Shown: positions 42,471-52,159 of the stretch, piece by piece
Layout of the letters: each line of letters opens with the position of its first letter
Position numbering within the stretch: the first letter of the stretch is position 1
NCBI GenBank assembly: GCA_040779345.1
Contig: JBFONU010000003.1
Location: forward strand, 1 to 64,000
DNA length: 64,000 nt
Source of the DNA: Thalassotalea_H sp040779345
GTDB lineage: Bacteria; Pseudomonadota; Gammaproteobacteria; Enterobacterales; Alteromonadaceae
Direction: 5' to 3'
Position numbers and translations under genes: made by a program
Notes under the pieces: model-generated
Databases searched by the model: none
What the model was told of the DNA's origin: nothing
The model's input: only the letters and a program-made list of their open reading frames with translations

Positions 42471-42962
42471 TTATCCTTGCCAGTTAAACGGTATTATTTT
42501 TAATTTCTGTGTATTCTTATCAAAGTGATGCCATAACGATTGGTAAGTTTTTTTCAGTATTGGGTGTACCTGTTGCGGCGCTATTTCAGCTAATGGCCAT
42601 AATACAAAAGCATTAAAGGTAATTTCATCGCGAGGAAGTTGAACGGGTGCAGATTGTACAAGATCTCCATATAATAAAATGTCGAGGTCTAATGTACGAG
42701 GGCTAAACTTTTTCGCATTAACCTCCCTACCAAATTTAAATTCAACATCGCGTAACGTTTGGCTCAATTGTTCAATACTCTGACTCGTTTGAAAGCCAAC
42801 CACCATATTATAAAAAGGTGAGCCATCAAAACCAACAGCTTCACTTTCAAACAGCGATGACAAAGTTAAATCACCAAATAAACGAGTTAATGCCGTTAAA
42901 CCCGAAGCTAAATTTTTTTCTCGATCTATATTACTACCAATCGATAAATATACTTGCACCAT
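42471..42962 (-). CDS. folK: 6-hydroxymethyl-7,8-dihydropterin pyrophosphokinase
   Basis: FolK transfers pyrophosphate from ATP to 6-hydroxymethyl-dihydropterin in folate synthesis. The N-terminal YLSIGSNIDREKNL and the SPRTLDLDILLYGD segment (metal- and ATP-site Asp residues) are diagnostic. The 163-residue length is normal. The ATG shares one base with the folB stop (TAATG), which links folB and folK translation. uppP follows by 10 bp. Confidence 0.94.
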   Translation of the reverse strand: MVQVYLSIGSNIDREKNLASGLTALTRLFGDLTLSSLFESEAVGFDGSPFYNMVVGFQTSQSIEQLSQTLRDVEFKFGREVNAKKFSPRTLDLDILLYGDLVQSAPVQLPRDEITFNAFVLWPLAEIAPQQVHPILKKTYQSLWHHFDKNTQKLKIIPFNWQG

Positions 42963-43318
42963 TACAACTGATGCCCTCGCTCAATTTCAACGCCAACTGT
43001 TTGAGCGTTATGAACTGCACCGGGTTTACCTATTGATAACTTAAGCCAAGGAATATGATACCTACCCATTAAAAATGCCGCTAAGCGTTCGGCGAGTGTT
43101 TCGAGGAGATCAACAGGGTTTTGATTAGCAAAAATGGATATTTGCTCAGATATGTCAGCATAATCGAGGGTTTTATCAAGCTCGTCATTTTCAGCCGCTT
43201 TCGAAGTGTCCCACCCCATAGCTAGATCAATAACCAAGGTTTGTTTTATTTCTTTTTCCCAAGCAAAAAAACCAATGGTGGTTTGAATACTTAAGCCCTG
43301 AATAAAAACTTTATCCAT
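42962..43318 (-). CDS. folB: Dihydroneopterin aldolase
   Basis: FolB forms 6-hydroxymethyl-dihydropterin from dihydroneopterin. MDKVFIQGLSIQTTIGFFAWEKE is the standard N-terminus, with the catalytic Glu/Lys region, and LTLAERLAAFLM- and KLSIGKPGAVHNAQTVGVEIER-like parts follow. I choose ATG 43318 (118 residues). An upstream start at 43348 would add ten residues not seen in the family. It overlaps folK by one base and heads folB-folK-uppP. Confidence 0.94.
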   Translation of the reverse strand: MDKVFIQGLSIQTTIGFFAWEKEIKQTLVIDLAMGWDTSKAAENDELDKTLDYADISEQISIFANQNPVDLLETLAERLAAFLMGRYHIPWLKLSIGKPGAVHNAQTVGVEIERGHQL

Positions 43319-43506
43319 AGTAAGTGCTTCTCTTAAATCAATCAACAAGCCAACTTCAATGCGTTAGAGGTCAACCACTGTTAAATTGTTAATGGTATAT
43401 TACAAAATAATTGGCGAGTTTACCTGCCTAAGAGTAGAAAAACTAGTTAACTAAGTTATACAATAAAGAAACATTCAATTTTTACACTCTGGGAAAGGAC
43501 TTTTTC

Positions 43507-44103
43507 ATGTTATTGCTAATATTTGCACTGACCATTGCTGCCTATTTACTAGGTTCAATATCAAGCGCAATTTTAGTATGTAAATTGCTTAAACTACCAG
43601 ATCCTAGAACAACAGGTTCTAACAACCCTGGCGCGACAAATGTTTATCGTATTGGCGGTAAATATGCTGCAATAACCGTTTTGTTTTTTGATATTTTAAA
43701 AGGCGCGATCCCCGTTTGGGGAGCCTATTTTTTAAAGATTGAGCCAAACTATTTAGGTCTCATCGCCTTAGCGAGTTGTTTAGGCCATATGTTTCCCGTT
43801 TTCTTTCAATTCAAAGGAGGAAAAGCCGTAGCGACAGCTTTTGGCGTATTGCTGCCTATTGGACTCGATTTAGGCGCATTACTCATTTTAACTTGGCTCA
43901 CTACAGCAAAATTTACGCGTTATTCAAGCTTAGCCGCAATAACGGCAGTGTCTTTAGCCCCTTTTTATACTTGGTTACTCAAACCTATCTATACATTTCC
44001 TGTGATCATGCTCTCTATCCTGATCATCTTTAGGCATAAAGACAATATTCTAAGATTACTAAAAGGAACCGAGCCTAAATTAAGCCATAAAATGAAAATA
44101 TAA
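43507..44103 (+). CDS. plsY: Glycerol-3-phosphate acyltransferase PlsY
   Basis: PlsY acylates glycerol 3-phosphate with acyl-phosphate in the inner membrane. The 198-residue protein has about five helices. YLLGSISSAILVCKLL, then GSNNPGATNVYRIGGK and FQFKGGKAVATAFG are the three conserved loops. AGGA lies shortly upstream of the ATG. The gene is divergent from folB and convergent with tsaD (9-bp gap), a common gammaproteobacterial arrangement. Confidence 0.95.
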   Translation: MLLLIFALTIAAYLLGSISSAILVCKLLKLPDPRTTGSNNPGATNVYRIGGKYAAITVLFFDILKGAIPVWGAYFLKIEPNYLGLIALASCLGHMFPVFFQFKGGKAVATAFGVLLPIGLDLGALLILTWLTTAKFTRYSSLAAITAVSLAPFYTWLLKPIYTFPVIMLSILIIFRHKDNILRLLKGTEPKLSHKMKI

Positions 44104-44112
44104 CCTCACACC

Positions 44113-45141
44113 TCACACTGGGCTTAAGGTATCTAATGGCCAACGAGGAGTTGCTTTAAACGTCAAGTCAGTATCTACACCAGCTTTTAATCGCTGCATC
44201 CCCGCAAATGCTATCATCGCACCATTATCAGTACAAAATTCAGGGCGAGGATAATACACTTTACCGCCAATTTTTTGGGTGATTTGCTCAAGCTTCGCTC
44301 TTAACGCAGTATTCGCACTAACACCGCCTGCAATAACTAATCGTTTAAGTTGACATTGTTCCAGTGCTCGCCGACATTTAATCGCAAGTGTATCGACAAC
44401 GGCTTCTTGAAAAGCGTAAGCCACATCGGCATGTGTTTGGTCATCCATAACATTATGTAATTGAATTTCTTTACGAATAGCCGTAGCTGTTGCTGTTTTT
44501 AAACCACTAAAACTAAAATCTAGCCCTGGTCTATCCGTCATTGGACGAGGAAACTTGAATCGACCTTTAACACCTTTTTCCGCCATTTTTGATAACGCTG
44601 GTCCACCGGGATAATCTAATCCTAAAAGCTTAGCCGTTTTATCAAATGCTTCACCTGCGGCATCATCTACCGACTCACCGAGTAATTCATACTGACCAAT
44701 ACCATCAACCCGCACTAACATGGTATGGCCGCCAGACACAAGTAAAGCAACAAAAGGAAATTCAGGTACATCTTCTTCTAGCATAGGGGCTAATAAATGA
44801 CCTTCCATATGATGCACCGGCACAGAGGGTAAATCCCAGCCATAAGCAAGGCTTCGACCAATAGCACACCCAACAAGTAATGCACCAACCAAACCGGGTC
44901 CTGCGGTATAAGCAACACCATCTAAATCTTTTGGTGTTAGGTTTGCATCTGCTAACACTTCTTTGATTAAAGGAATTGTTTTTCGCACATGATCACGAGA
45001 TGCTAATTCAGGTACGACACCACCATAATCAGCATGAACAGCTATTTGACTATAAAGACGATGCGACAATATGCCATCTTCCTCATCATAAATAGCAATG
45101 CCAGTTTCATCGCAAGATGTTTCAATTCCAAGAATACGCAT
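44113..45141 (-). CDS. tsaD: tRNA N6-adenosine threonylcarbamoyltransferase TsaD
   Basis: TsaD makes t6A37 in tRNAs that decode ANN codons, with TsaB and TsaE. MRILGIETSCDETGIAIYD opens the ASKHA ATPase fold, HHMEGHLLAPML holds the metal-binding His pair, and VSGGHTMLV and VIAGGVSANTALR are further nucleotide-site motifs. Its 342 residues are the typical length. It is divergent from rpsU, as in most gammaproteobacteria. Confidence 0.97.
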   Translation of the reverse strand: MRILGIETSCDETGIAIYDEEDGILSHRLYSQIAVHADYGGVVPELASRDHVRKTIPLIKEVLADANLTPKDLDGVAYTAGPGLVGALLVGCAIGRSLAYGWDLPSVPVHHMEGHLLAPMLEEDVPEFPFVALLVSGGHTMLVRVDGIGQYELLGESVDDAAGEAFDKTAKLLGLDYPGGPALSKMAEKGVKGRFKFPRPMTDRPGLDFSFSGLKTATATAIRKEIQLHNVMDDQTHADVAYAFQEAVVDTLAIKCRRALEQCQLKRLVIAGGVSANTALRAKLEQITQKIGGKVYYPRPEFCTDNGAMIAFAGMQRLKAGVDTDLTFKATPRWPLDTLSPV

Positions 45142-45246
45142 TATTTACTGATCCAAATTTAGTACAACTTATTTTCGAGATGGCGATTTTACCTGCTAAC
45201 GCATTTTTTCTCCAGCGGCTTACACTGATAAATAATCATTTATAAC

Positions 45247-45276
45247 TTTACAAGGGCATTGCATTGGCATTAGAAT
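45247..45276 (+). promoter_or_regulatory. Candidate rpsU promoter
   Basis: TTTACA (45247-45252) and TAGAAT (45271-45276) are spaced by 18 bp in the tsaD-rpsU spacer, about 95 bp before the rpsU ATG. Both boxes fit sigma-70. It would drive rpsU-yqeY-dnaG. Confidence 0.45.
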
Positions 45277-45372
45277 ACGTCACCAATTTTTAATAGAGTG
45301 GGTGAAGATGAGGCCATTTGGCTGAAATCAGACACCGATTTATATAGATACATAACTAAGGTAAAATAGTAC

Positions 45373-45588
45373 ATGCCAGTAATTAAAGTAAGAGAAAACG
45401 AACCATTTGACGTAGCTTTACGTCGTTTTAAACGTTCATGTGAAAAAGCAGGTATCCTTTCAGAAGTTCGTCGTCGCGAATGTTATGAAAAGCCAACTTG
45501 GGAACGTAAGCGTAAAAAAGCAGCCGCTGTTAAACGTGCCGCTAAAAAAGTTTCTCGTGAGAACGCTCGTCGCGTTCGCATGTACTAA
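45373..45588 (+). CDS. rpsU: 30S ribosomal protein S21
   Basis: The 71-residue, highly basic S21 starts MPVIKVRENEPFDVALRRFKR and contains YEKPTWERKRKKAAAVKR, which are near-invariant in gammaproteobacteria. AAGG lies upstream of the ATG. It heads the macromolecular synthesis group rpsU-yqeY-dnaG-rpoD. Confidence 0.98.
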   Translation: MPVIKVRENEPFDVALRRFKRSCEKAGILSEVRRRECYEKPTWERKRKKAAAVKRAAKKVSRENARRVRMY

Positions 45589-45629
45589 GAACTATCTTAG
45601 TTATTATTTGAGTTAATAGAATCACTAAT

Positions 45630-46076
45630 ATGAGCCTACTTATACAACTCAAAGATGAAATGAAAAATGCCATGCGTGCTAAAGACAAATTGCGTCTTGG
45701 CGTTATTCGTATGGCGTTATCTGCTATCAAGCAAGCCGAAATTGATCACCAAACCGAAGCAACCGATGATAATATCATTGCCGTATTAACTAAAATGGTT
45801 AAACAGCGCAAAGAATCTATCAAAATGTTTACTGATGGTGGCCGTGATGACATGGCAGCAAATGAACAAGCAGAAGTAGTTGCCTTGGAATATTTTCTTC
45901 CTCAGCCGCTATCACAAGAAGAAGTTAAAAATTTAATTGATAATGCAATTACTCAATCGGGTGCAGCTTCAATGGCTGACATGGGAAAAGTAATGGCAAT
46001 ATTAAAACCTGCCATGCAGGGAAAAGCTGATTTAGGTGCAGTAAGTGGCCAAGTACGAGCAGCTTTAAATAGTTAA
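45630..46076 (+). CDS. yqeY: GatB/YqeY domain-containing protein
   Basis: The 148-residue helical protein matches the YqeY family, which resembles the tail domain of the GatB amidotransferase subunit and may bind tRNA. LKDEMKNAMRAKDKLRLGVIRMALSAIK, QRKESIKMFTDGGRDDM and YFLPQPLSQEEV are family blocks. It lies 41 bp after rpsU and before dnaG, a widely conserved spot. A terminator hairpin follows, which sets dnaG somewhat apart. Confidence 0.93.
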   Translation: MSLLIQLKDEMKNAMRAKDKLRLGVIRMALSAIKQAEIDHQTEATDDNIIAVLTKMVKQRKESIKMFTDGGRDDMAANEQAEVVALEYFLPQPLSQEEVKNLIDNAITQSGAASMADMGKVMAILKPAMQGKADLGAVSGQVRAALNS

Positions 46077-46099
46077 TCGTCTTTTAAACTTTATTCTTT

Positions 46100-46130
46100 A
46101 AAACCGCCTCTTTATAGATGCGGTTTTTTT
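46100..46130 (+). terminator. Intrinsic terminator between yqeY and dnaG
   Basis: AAAACCGC/GCGGTTTT with a 12-nt loop is followed by a T-run. It may be a partial terminator, as known between rpsU and dnaG in Escherichia coli, which lowers primase levels. Confidence 0.75.
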
Positions 46131-46191
46131 ATATTTGCGATACAGTAGAAGTGTCAACTTTTGAGCGCTTAAAATAGGTTTTTTGATATAT

Positions 46192-47946
46192 ATGGCAGGC
46201 ATGATCCCAAGACAATTTATCGACGATTTATTAGCACGAGCTGATATCGTAGAGCTGATTGATTCACGTGTGCCACTAAAAAAAGCAGGAAAAAACTACC
46301 AAGCCTGTTGTCCATTTCATACAGAAAAATCCCCTTCGTTTAGCGTCAGCCAAGACAAACAGTTTTATCACTGCTTTGGTTGTGGAGAACATGGGAATGC
46401 TATTTCTTTTTTGATGGAATTTGATCGACTCGAATTTCCTGATGCAATTGAAGAGCTCGCTGCTCATTACAATATGGAAGTGCCTAGAGAGCAAAATAAT
46501 CAATCTCCTGCACAACAATTACAACAACAAAAAGCTTACCAACAAAAACAAGATGACTACGAATTAATGGCTAGTATTTCTCGTTTTTATCAACAGCAAT
46601 TTAAAGTGGCTGCGGATAAAGAAACGGCTATCAAATACCTACAAGGTCGTGGGCTAAGTGGTGAAATCGTCAAGCGATTTGGTATCGGATACATCAGCGA
46701 TGCTTGGGATGGCATGATGAATCAATTTGCTAAAAGCCAAGCCATTACCCAGCAATTAATAGATTTAGGTATGGCTATCCAAGGGGATAAAAGCAAACCT
46801 TATGATCGTTTTCGCGGTCGCATCATGTTCCCCATTCGCGACAAACGTGGTCGTGCTATTGGCTTTGGAGGCCGTGTATTAACAGATGGTACGCCAAAAT
46901 ATTTAAACTCTCCCGAAACACGTATTTATCATAAAGGCCAAGAGTTATATGGTCTTTATGAAGCCAAGCAAGCGAATAAACAGTTAACACGCTTAGTCGT
47001 CGTAGAAGGCTATATGGATGTTGTTGCACTTGCTCAACATGGGGTGAATTATGCCGTTGCATCACTTGGCACAGCAACAACACCTGAGCAATTACAAACG
47101 TTATTTCGTACCGTAAAAGAAGTCATTTGTTGCTACGATGGAGATCGCGCAGGAAGAGATGCAGCTTGGCGCGCCATGGATAACGCCTTACCCATGATTC
47201 AAGATGGCTTTTCATTAAAGTTTGTATTTTTGCCTGACGGTGAAGACCCTGACTCACTCATTCGTGAGCAAGGCCAACAGGCTTTTGAACGTATTTTAGA
47301 TAATGCTATGCCATTGTCAGAGTTTCTTTTATCCAACTTATCTGAACAAACCAATTTAAATACCACCGAAGGTACATCGAAATTAGTTGAGCTGTTTCAG
47401 CCATATTTGAATAAGCTACCTGAAAGTTTTCTCAAGCAGAGTATTATCACTTCAATCGCTAATAAATTTGCACGAGGTAGTGAAAAACGTCTCGAAGAGT
47501 TACGTCGACATCACAGTAAAGAACAAAAACAATCAAAGAATAAACAAACAAAAATCACCCCGATTCGCCTTGCTATTGTATTATTGTTAGAGCATCCCCA
47601 TATAGTAAAAGCAATTCCCGACACATCTATATTGCAACAGCTAGATATGCCCGGAATGCCCTTATTAAATCAGCTGGTCGTCTTAAGTAGTGAAAACGAA
47701 AATATTAATAGCGCCCAATTAATTGAATACTTTAGGGGAACGCCTGAGGGTAAACAATTAACAAAGTTAATGTGTTTAGAACATTACGTAGAAGCTGAGA
47801 ATGCGGAAAGTACATTTTTGGATATTATCGAGAGCTTCTTAAATAAGTTTATCGAACACCGCACGGAGCAATTAATTGCAAAAGAGCAAAATAATGGGCT
47901 GAGTAAAGAAGAAAAATATGAGCTTCATAGTTTACTAACAGCTTAA
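46192..47946 (+). CDS. dnaG: DNA primase
   Basis: DnaG makes RNA primers at the replication fork. The N-terminal zinc site is CCPFHTEKSPSF plus FHCFGCGEHG-like residues (C-x2-H ... C-x2-C), followed by the RNA polymerase domain with FGGRVL. The TOPRIM motifs VVVEGYMDVVAL and CYDGDRAGRDAA bind metal. The C-terminal domain from about residue 450 is the helicase-binding part. I take ATG 46192 (584 residues, MAGMIPRQFIDDL) because the family starts there, although a TTG lies 9 bp upstream. Confidence 0.97.
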   Translation: MAGMIPRQFIDDLLARADIVELIDSRVPLKKAGKNYQACCPFHTEKSPSFSVSQDKQFYHCFGCGEHGNAISFLMEFDRLEFPDAIEELAAHYNMEVPREQNNQSPAQQLQQQKAYQQKQDDYELMASISRFYQQQFKVAADKETAIKYLQGRGLSGEIVKRFGIGYISDAWDGMMNQFAKSQAITQQLIDLGMAIQGDKSKPYDRFRGRIMFPIRDKRGRAIGFGGRVLTDGTPKYLNSPETRIYHKGQELYGLYEAKQANKQLTRLVVVEGYMDVVALAQHGVNYAVASLGTATTPEQLQTLFRTVKEVICCYDGDRAGRDAAWRAMDNALPMIQDGFSLKFVFLPDGEDPDSLIREQGQQAFERILDNAMPLSEFLLSNLSEQTNLNTTEGTSKLVELFQPYLNKLPESFLKQSIITSIANKFARGSEKRLEELRRHHSKEQKQSKNKQTKITPIRLAIVLLLEHPHIVKAIPDTSILQQLDMPGMPLLNQLVVLSSENENINSAQLIEYFRGTPEGKQLTKLMCLEHYVEAENAESTFLDIIESFLNKFIEHRTEQLIAKEQNNGLSKEEKYELHSLLTA

Positions 47947-48093
47947 GTAGGTTGAAGTTAAGAAATAATTCAGCCCGATAGAATATAAATAATCCGATAA
48001 TAGTTTATCGCTGGTAATTTAGTCACTCATTCGCTATAATTTCCGGCTTACTGTTTTCATTTTGATAGCCATAAATTAGGTGGACACTCGTCA

Positions 48094-49935
48094 ATGGATC
48101 AAGCCCCACAATCTAGATTAAAAGAGTTAATTACCAAAGGTAAAGAGCAAGGGTATTTAACATTTGCTCAAGTTAACGATCATCTCCCTCAAGATATTAT
48201 CGATTCAGACCAAGTTGAAGACATCGTTAGGATGATCAACGACATGGGTATTAAAGTATTTGAGAATGCTCCTGATAACGATACCTTGATGATGAGCGAA
48301 AGTGATACTGATGAAGATGCCGCGGAAGCAGCAGCTCAGGCACTTGCTACAGTTGAAAGCGAAATTGGTAGAACAACAGATCCCGTACGTATGTATATGC
48401 GTGAAATGGGAACGGTTGAACTTCTTACACGTAAAGGCGAAATAGTTATCGCTAAGCGTATTGAAGAAGGTATCAAAGAAGTACAGCGCTCCGTTTCTGA
48501 ATATCCACCTGCGATCAACTATTTATTAGAGCAGTGGGATAACTTTGAAGCGGAAGAAGCTCGCCTTAGTGATATTATTGTTGGCTTTTTAGACCCAGAT
48601 GCTGAAGAGGAAGAAATTCCAGCAGCGGCAACACATATAGGGTCAGAGTTATCAGAAGATGAACTTAAAGATGAAGATTCTGATAGCGAAGATGATGAAG
48701 ACGAAGAAGAAGAGGATACGGGTCCAGATCCTGAATTAGCTCGTGAGAAGTTCACAGCGCTTCGTGAAGTATATGAAAAAGCAAATGAAGTGATAGCGGC
48801 AAAAGGTCGTGGTCATGCAGATGCACAAAAAGCCATTGATGCATTAGCCGAAGTTTTTAAAGAGTTCCGTTTAGTTCCTAAAGTGTTCGATAAATTAGTG
48901 AAAAACATGCGCAGCGTGATGGATCGTTTACGTATTCAAGAACGTTTGATCATGAAACACTGTGTTGTGGGTGCAGGTATGCCAAAAGCAACGTTTATCA
49001 AAATATTCCCAGGTAACGAAACCTCTAAAAATTGGTTTGATGAACAACGTGCAGCAGGCTTACCTCACTCTAGCAAAATGGAAGACATTGAGTTAGACGT
49101 AGAACGTTGTATTTATAAGTTAAACCAATTAGAAGAAGAAACCTTCTTAAACGTACATGGCATAAAAGACATCAACCGTCGTATGTCAATTGGTGAAGCG
49201 AAAGCTCGTCGTGCGAAAAAAGAAATGGTAGAAGCTAACTTACGTTTAGTTATCTCAATTGCGAAAAAATACACCAACCGTGGTTTACAATTCTTAGATT
49301 TAATTCAAGAAGGTAACATCGGCTTGATGAAAGCGGTTGATAAATTTGAATACCGTCGTGGTTACAAGTTCTCAACTTACGCGACATGGTGGATCCGCCA
49401 AGCAATAACTCGATCAATTGCTGACCAAGCACGTACCATTCGTATTCCTGTACATATGATTGAAACGATCAATAAATTGAATCGTATTTCTCGTCAAATG
49501 TTACAAGAAATGGGCCGTGAACCAACACCTGAAGAATTAGCTGAGCGCATGATAATGCCAGAAGATAAAATTCGTAAAGTGTTAAAAATAGCGAAAGAGC
49601 CGATTTCAATGGAAACCCCTATTGGTGATGATGAAGATTCTCACTTAGGTGACTTTATTGAAGATGGTAGTGGCGAATTGCCGGTTGATTCTGCAACATC
49701 TGAAAACTTAAAAGATGCAACTCACGAAGTATTAGCAGGTTTAACCGCACGTGAAGCAAAAGTATTAAGAATGCGTTTTGGTATTGATATGAATACCGAC
49801 CATACGCTTGAAGAAGTGGGTAAACAGTTTGATGTAACACGTGAACGTATTCGTCAAATTGAAGCCAAAGCGCTACGTAAATTGCGTCACCCTTCTCGCT
49901 CTGAACAACTTAAGAGCTTTTTAGATGGTGAGTAA
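48094..49935 (+). CDS. rpoD: RNA polymerase sigma-70 factor RpoD
   Basis: RpoD is the primary sigma factor. Regions can be read in order. Region 1.1 is at the N-terminus and a very acidic non-conserved stretch (about residues 170-210, rich in Glu and Asp) comes before region 2. Region 2 contains FLDLIQEGNIGLMKAVDKFEYRRGYKFSTYATWWIRQAITR and region 4 contains EEVGKQFDVTRERIRQIEAKALRKLRHPSR. Length (613 residues) is normal. It closes rpsU-yqeY-dnaG-rpoD, 147 bp after dnaG, and ends at a strong terminator. Confidence 0.98.
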   Translation: MDQAPQSRLKELITKGKEQGYLTFAQVNDHLPQDIIDSDQVEDIVRMINDMGIKVFENAPDNDTLMMSESDTDEDAAEAAAQALATVESEIGRTTDPVRMYMREMGTVELLTRKGEIVIAKRIEEGIKEVQRSVSEYPPAINYLLEQWDNFEAEEARLSDIIVGFLDPDAEEEEIPAAATHIGSELSEDELKDEDSDSEDDEDEEEEDTGPDPELAREKFTALREVYEKANEVIAAKGRGHADAQKAIDALAEVFKEFRLVPKVFDKLVKNMRSVMDRLRIQERLIMKHCVVGAGMPKATFIKIFPGNETSKNWFDEQRAAGLPHSSKMEDIELDVERCIYKLNQLEEETFLNVHGIKDINRRMSIGEAKARRAKKEMVEANLRLVISIAKKYTNRGLQFLDLIQEGNIGLMKAVDKFEYRRGYKFSTYATWWIRQAITRSIADQARTIRIPVHMIETINKLNRISRQMLQEMGREPTPEELAERMIMPEDKIRKVLKIAKEPISMETPIGDDEDSHLGDFIEDGSGELPVDSATSENLKDATHEVLAGLTAREAKVLRMRFGIDMNTDHTLEEVGKQFDVTRERIRQIEAKALRKLRHPSRSEQLKSFLDGE

Positions 49936-49966
49936 AAACTCACTTTTTAAATCTTTTTATTCACAT

Positions 49967-49996
49967 AAAAATCCAGTCGCATGACTGGATTTTTTA
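49967..49996 (+). terminator. Intrinsic terminator after rpoD
   Basis: AAATCCAGTC/GACTGGATTT with a GCAT loop, followed by a T-run, lies about 30 bp after the rpoD stop. Confidence 0.88.
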
Positions 49997-50071
49997 TATC
50001 AGAATTAAGTGTATACCTTTAATACTTTCTCACTTTAGCATACTCAAATAAATGGACGTATCACAAAGTGA

Positions 50072-51205
50072 TCATGGTTGTGTAAAGTCTTCATTCGTCA
50101 AAAACTGCTCGTCGGTTAATGTCAATAAAAACGCTAATAAATCTTCTTTATCTTGTTGGCTCATTTCAAAACCTTTAATAAAAGCCGACTTAAGCGGGTT
50201 CTCTCGACCATCGCCTTGATATTTTCCTGAGGTAATATTTCTGCCACCAGCGGCATAAAAATCTAACACTTCCTCTAAGGTTTCAATACTTCCATCATGC
50301 ATATAGGGGGCTGACACTTCAATATTTCTCAGAGTTGGCGCTCTAAAGCGGCCATTATCTCGGGGGAGTGTTGACAACTCTTGTAGGCCAACATCACTGC
50401 TAGGATAACCCTTTCCTACTTCATTATTAACATGATATAAGCCAGTATTATGAAAGGGGCGTCGATCAATAAGCTGTTTTTCGTGGCTAGTTGACTGAGT
50501 AAAATTGAAACCGCCATGACAATGATGACATTCTAATTTTTCTGAAAAAAACAAATTCATGCCACGTAGCGCTGACTCAGAAATCGCATTGTCATCACCG
50601 TCATATGCATATTTATCAAAGGGTGAATTGAGTGAGATCAAGCTTCTCACATAACTTGACAACGCCTTAACAATTAGATCAAAACTTATGTTTTGATCAG
50701 GAAAAGCCTTTTCAAATAATTCAATATATTCACCTTGCTTAAAACGAGCTAAGACCTCTTCTTCATGACCTGTGATCCCTAACTCAATTGGAGACTCACC
50801 AAACATAGGTAATAATATTTGTCGCTCTAAAGTGGTCAAGCCATCATGCGCCCAAGTTAACGTTTTATTATAAGCAATATTAACTAATACCGGCGAATTC
50901 CTTCTATGTTGTTGGCCTGTGCTTCCTACTGCTTTAGCAATATTCTCACCAAAACCGAACTTCTGTTGATGACAACTAGCGCAAGACTGTTGTTGATTAT
51001 TAGATAAGTTTTTATCAAAAAATATTGCACGGCCTAATATAACCTTGTCGTTAGACATTGGATTATCAGCGGGCAGCTGCGGTTTTGGGAAACCTGCTTT
51101 TATCGGCCATTGGTAGTCAACTATTTCCGCTTTCTTTTCAGAGCAAGCTATTAATGATAAAAAAGCAATGGCTAATATCAAGTAGAGGTATAATTTAGAG
51201 GGCAT
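50072..51205 (-). CDS. mbnH: MbnH-like di-haem cytochrome c peroxidase family lipoprotein
   Basis: MbnH enzymes are di-haem proteins of the MauG/bacterial cytochrome c peroxidase superfamily. They can oxidise a Trp in a partner MbnP. This 377-residue protein has a lipoprotein signal (LSLIAC). Two CxxCH haem motifs, CASCH near residue 75 and CHHCH near 230, and conserved blocks LGRAIFFDKNLS, RNSPVLVNIAY and FRAPTLRNIEVSAPYMHDGS are present. Its first 11 bp overlap the 3' end of the mbnP-like gene, so the two are co-translated. It matches the 'metallo-mystery pair' di-haem family. The physiological role is inferred from the family. Confidence 0.85.
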   Translation of the reverse strand: MPSKLYLYLILAIAFLSLIACSEKKAEIVDYQWPIKAGFPKPQLPADNPMSNDKVILGRAIFFDKNLSNNQQQSCASCHQQKFGFGENIAKAVGSTGQQHRRNSPVLVNIAYNKTLTWAHDGLTTLERQILLPMFGESPIELGITGHEEEVLARFKQGEYIELFEKAFPDQNISFDLIVKALSSYVRSLISLNSPFDKYAYDGDDNAISESALRGMNLFFSEKLECHHCHGGFNFTQSTSHEKQLIDRRPFHNTGLYHVNNEVGKGYPSSDVGLQELSTLPRDNGRFRAPTLRNIEVSAPYMHDGSIETLEEVLDFYAAGGRNITSGKYQGDGRENPLKSAFIKGFEMSQQDKEDLLAFLLTLTDEQFLTNEDFTQP

Positions 51206-51980
51206 TATTGACCTTAAACATTAATGTGTTGCCGTTATTGGCTAAATTATTGAGTAACTGCTGACAAGTTGCATTATCAACTTCAGACTGACACCGTGTT
51301 TTCTCATTCAGTGTTATTTCATTCATTAACGCAGATAAATTTACTAAAACATCAACCGAGCTAGGGGTCGTTTCTGGTAAAGCTAATTCTATTGGAACCG
51401 TGTTAGGATATAAGCAAGCTTGTTGGGGCGACCTCATTACACTAGGAGATTTGCATCCCGTTGAACCTAAATGATACAGCCAGTTTTCATTACTATTCGA
51501 CATTTCTAGACGTAAAAATTTATGCCCCGTTTGCCATACCCAAAACATTGAAGAGTCATTCAATGGACTTTTTTGTGTTAAAGGGTTTTTATGGTTTTGT
51601 TCAAAAGGAATACCAACCGAAAAGCGCATATTTTGATATAAGCTTAAGTCAATCGCTTGTGAAAATTCCACTTGCCAATTAGCTGCGTTTGGCTCACTGC
51701 AATGCACACCTAGCAAAGCAACACCTTCCGTCTGATAGGCAGTATCTCGCATTTTCAAAGATTGCCAATGCCCGTCTAAATCTTGTAATGCAAACTCACT
51801 CACAAAAAATTGCACTTGTGAAAACTGCCAAGCTGATTTATCACTTTGATGTACTGAATGGCAATTAAAGCTTTTTTGAGCCAAGGTCGGTATAAAATTC
51901 ACTTGAGCACTCTGATTTTCACTTGAGCAAGCGATTAAAATAACGAATAAACAAACTCCTAACACTCTTACTATAACCAT
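51195..51980 (-). CDS. mbnP: MbnP-like four-Cys copper-binding lipoprotein
   Basis: The 261-residue protein has a lipobox (VILIAC) and a Cys-rich mature part, with single Cys in FNCHSVHQ and VHCSEP and pairs in TGCKSPSVMRSPQQAC and RCQSEVDNATC. This is the pattern of the 'metallo-mystery pair four-Cys motif' family, which includes MbnP. The conserved middle, SVGIPFEQNHKNPLTQKSPLNDSSMFWVWQTGHKFLRLE, holds Trp and His residues that may be the modification and metal sites. The gene directly precedes mbnH and overlaps it by 11 bp. AAGGA lies 5 nt before the ATG. Copper binding is known for the family but not shown here. Confidence 0.85.
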   Translation of the reverse strand: MVIVRVLGVCLFVILIACSSENQSAQVNFIPTLAQKSFNCHSVHQSDKSAWQFSQVQFFVSEFALQDLDGHWQSLKMRDTAYQTEGVALLGVHCSEPNAANWQVEFSQAIDLSLYQNMRFSVGIPFEQNHKNPLTQKSPLNDSSMFWVWQTGHKFLRLEMSNSNENWLYHLGSTGCKSPSVMRSPQQACLYPNTVPIELALPETTPSSVDVLVNLSALMNEITLNEKTRCQSEVDNATCQQLLNNLANNGNTLMFKVNNAL

Positions 51981-52159
51981 AAAGTTCCTTCAACTAGATT
52001 AACAATGCACCATTTATTTTACATGAATGTAACATTTAATTGTGCAGGTTTATTCTAAAATGTCATTGAAACTGCTAAATTAACTAATTATGGTATTTAT
52101 ATACTTCAATACTACTTACTCCCTAAGTTGCATTTTGCGCTTATTTAAAAGGAATTTTT

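Noticed and set aside
48600..48720. Very acidic stretch in RpoD that looks like a low-complexity insertion
   Set aside because: Primary sigma factors of gammaproteobacteria normally have such a non-conserved acidic region before region 2, so it is ordinary.
48519..48755. Ser-rich open frame opposite rpoD
   Set aside because: It is the complement of the Glu/Asp-rich rpoD segment, has no start-site support and is a shadow of a real gene.
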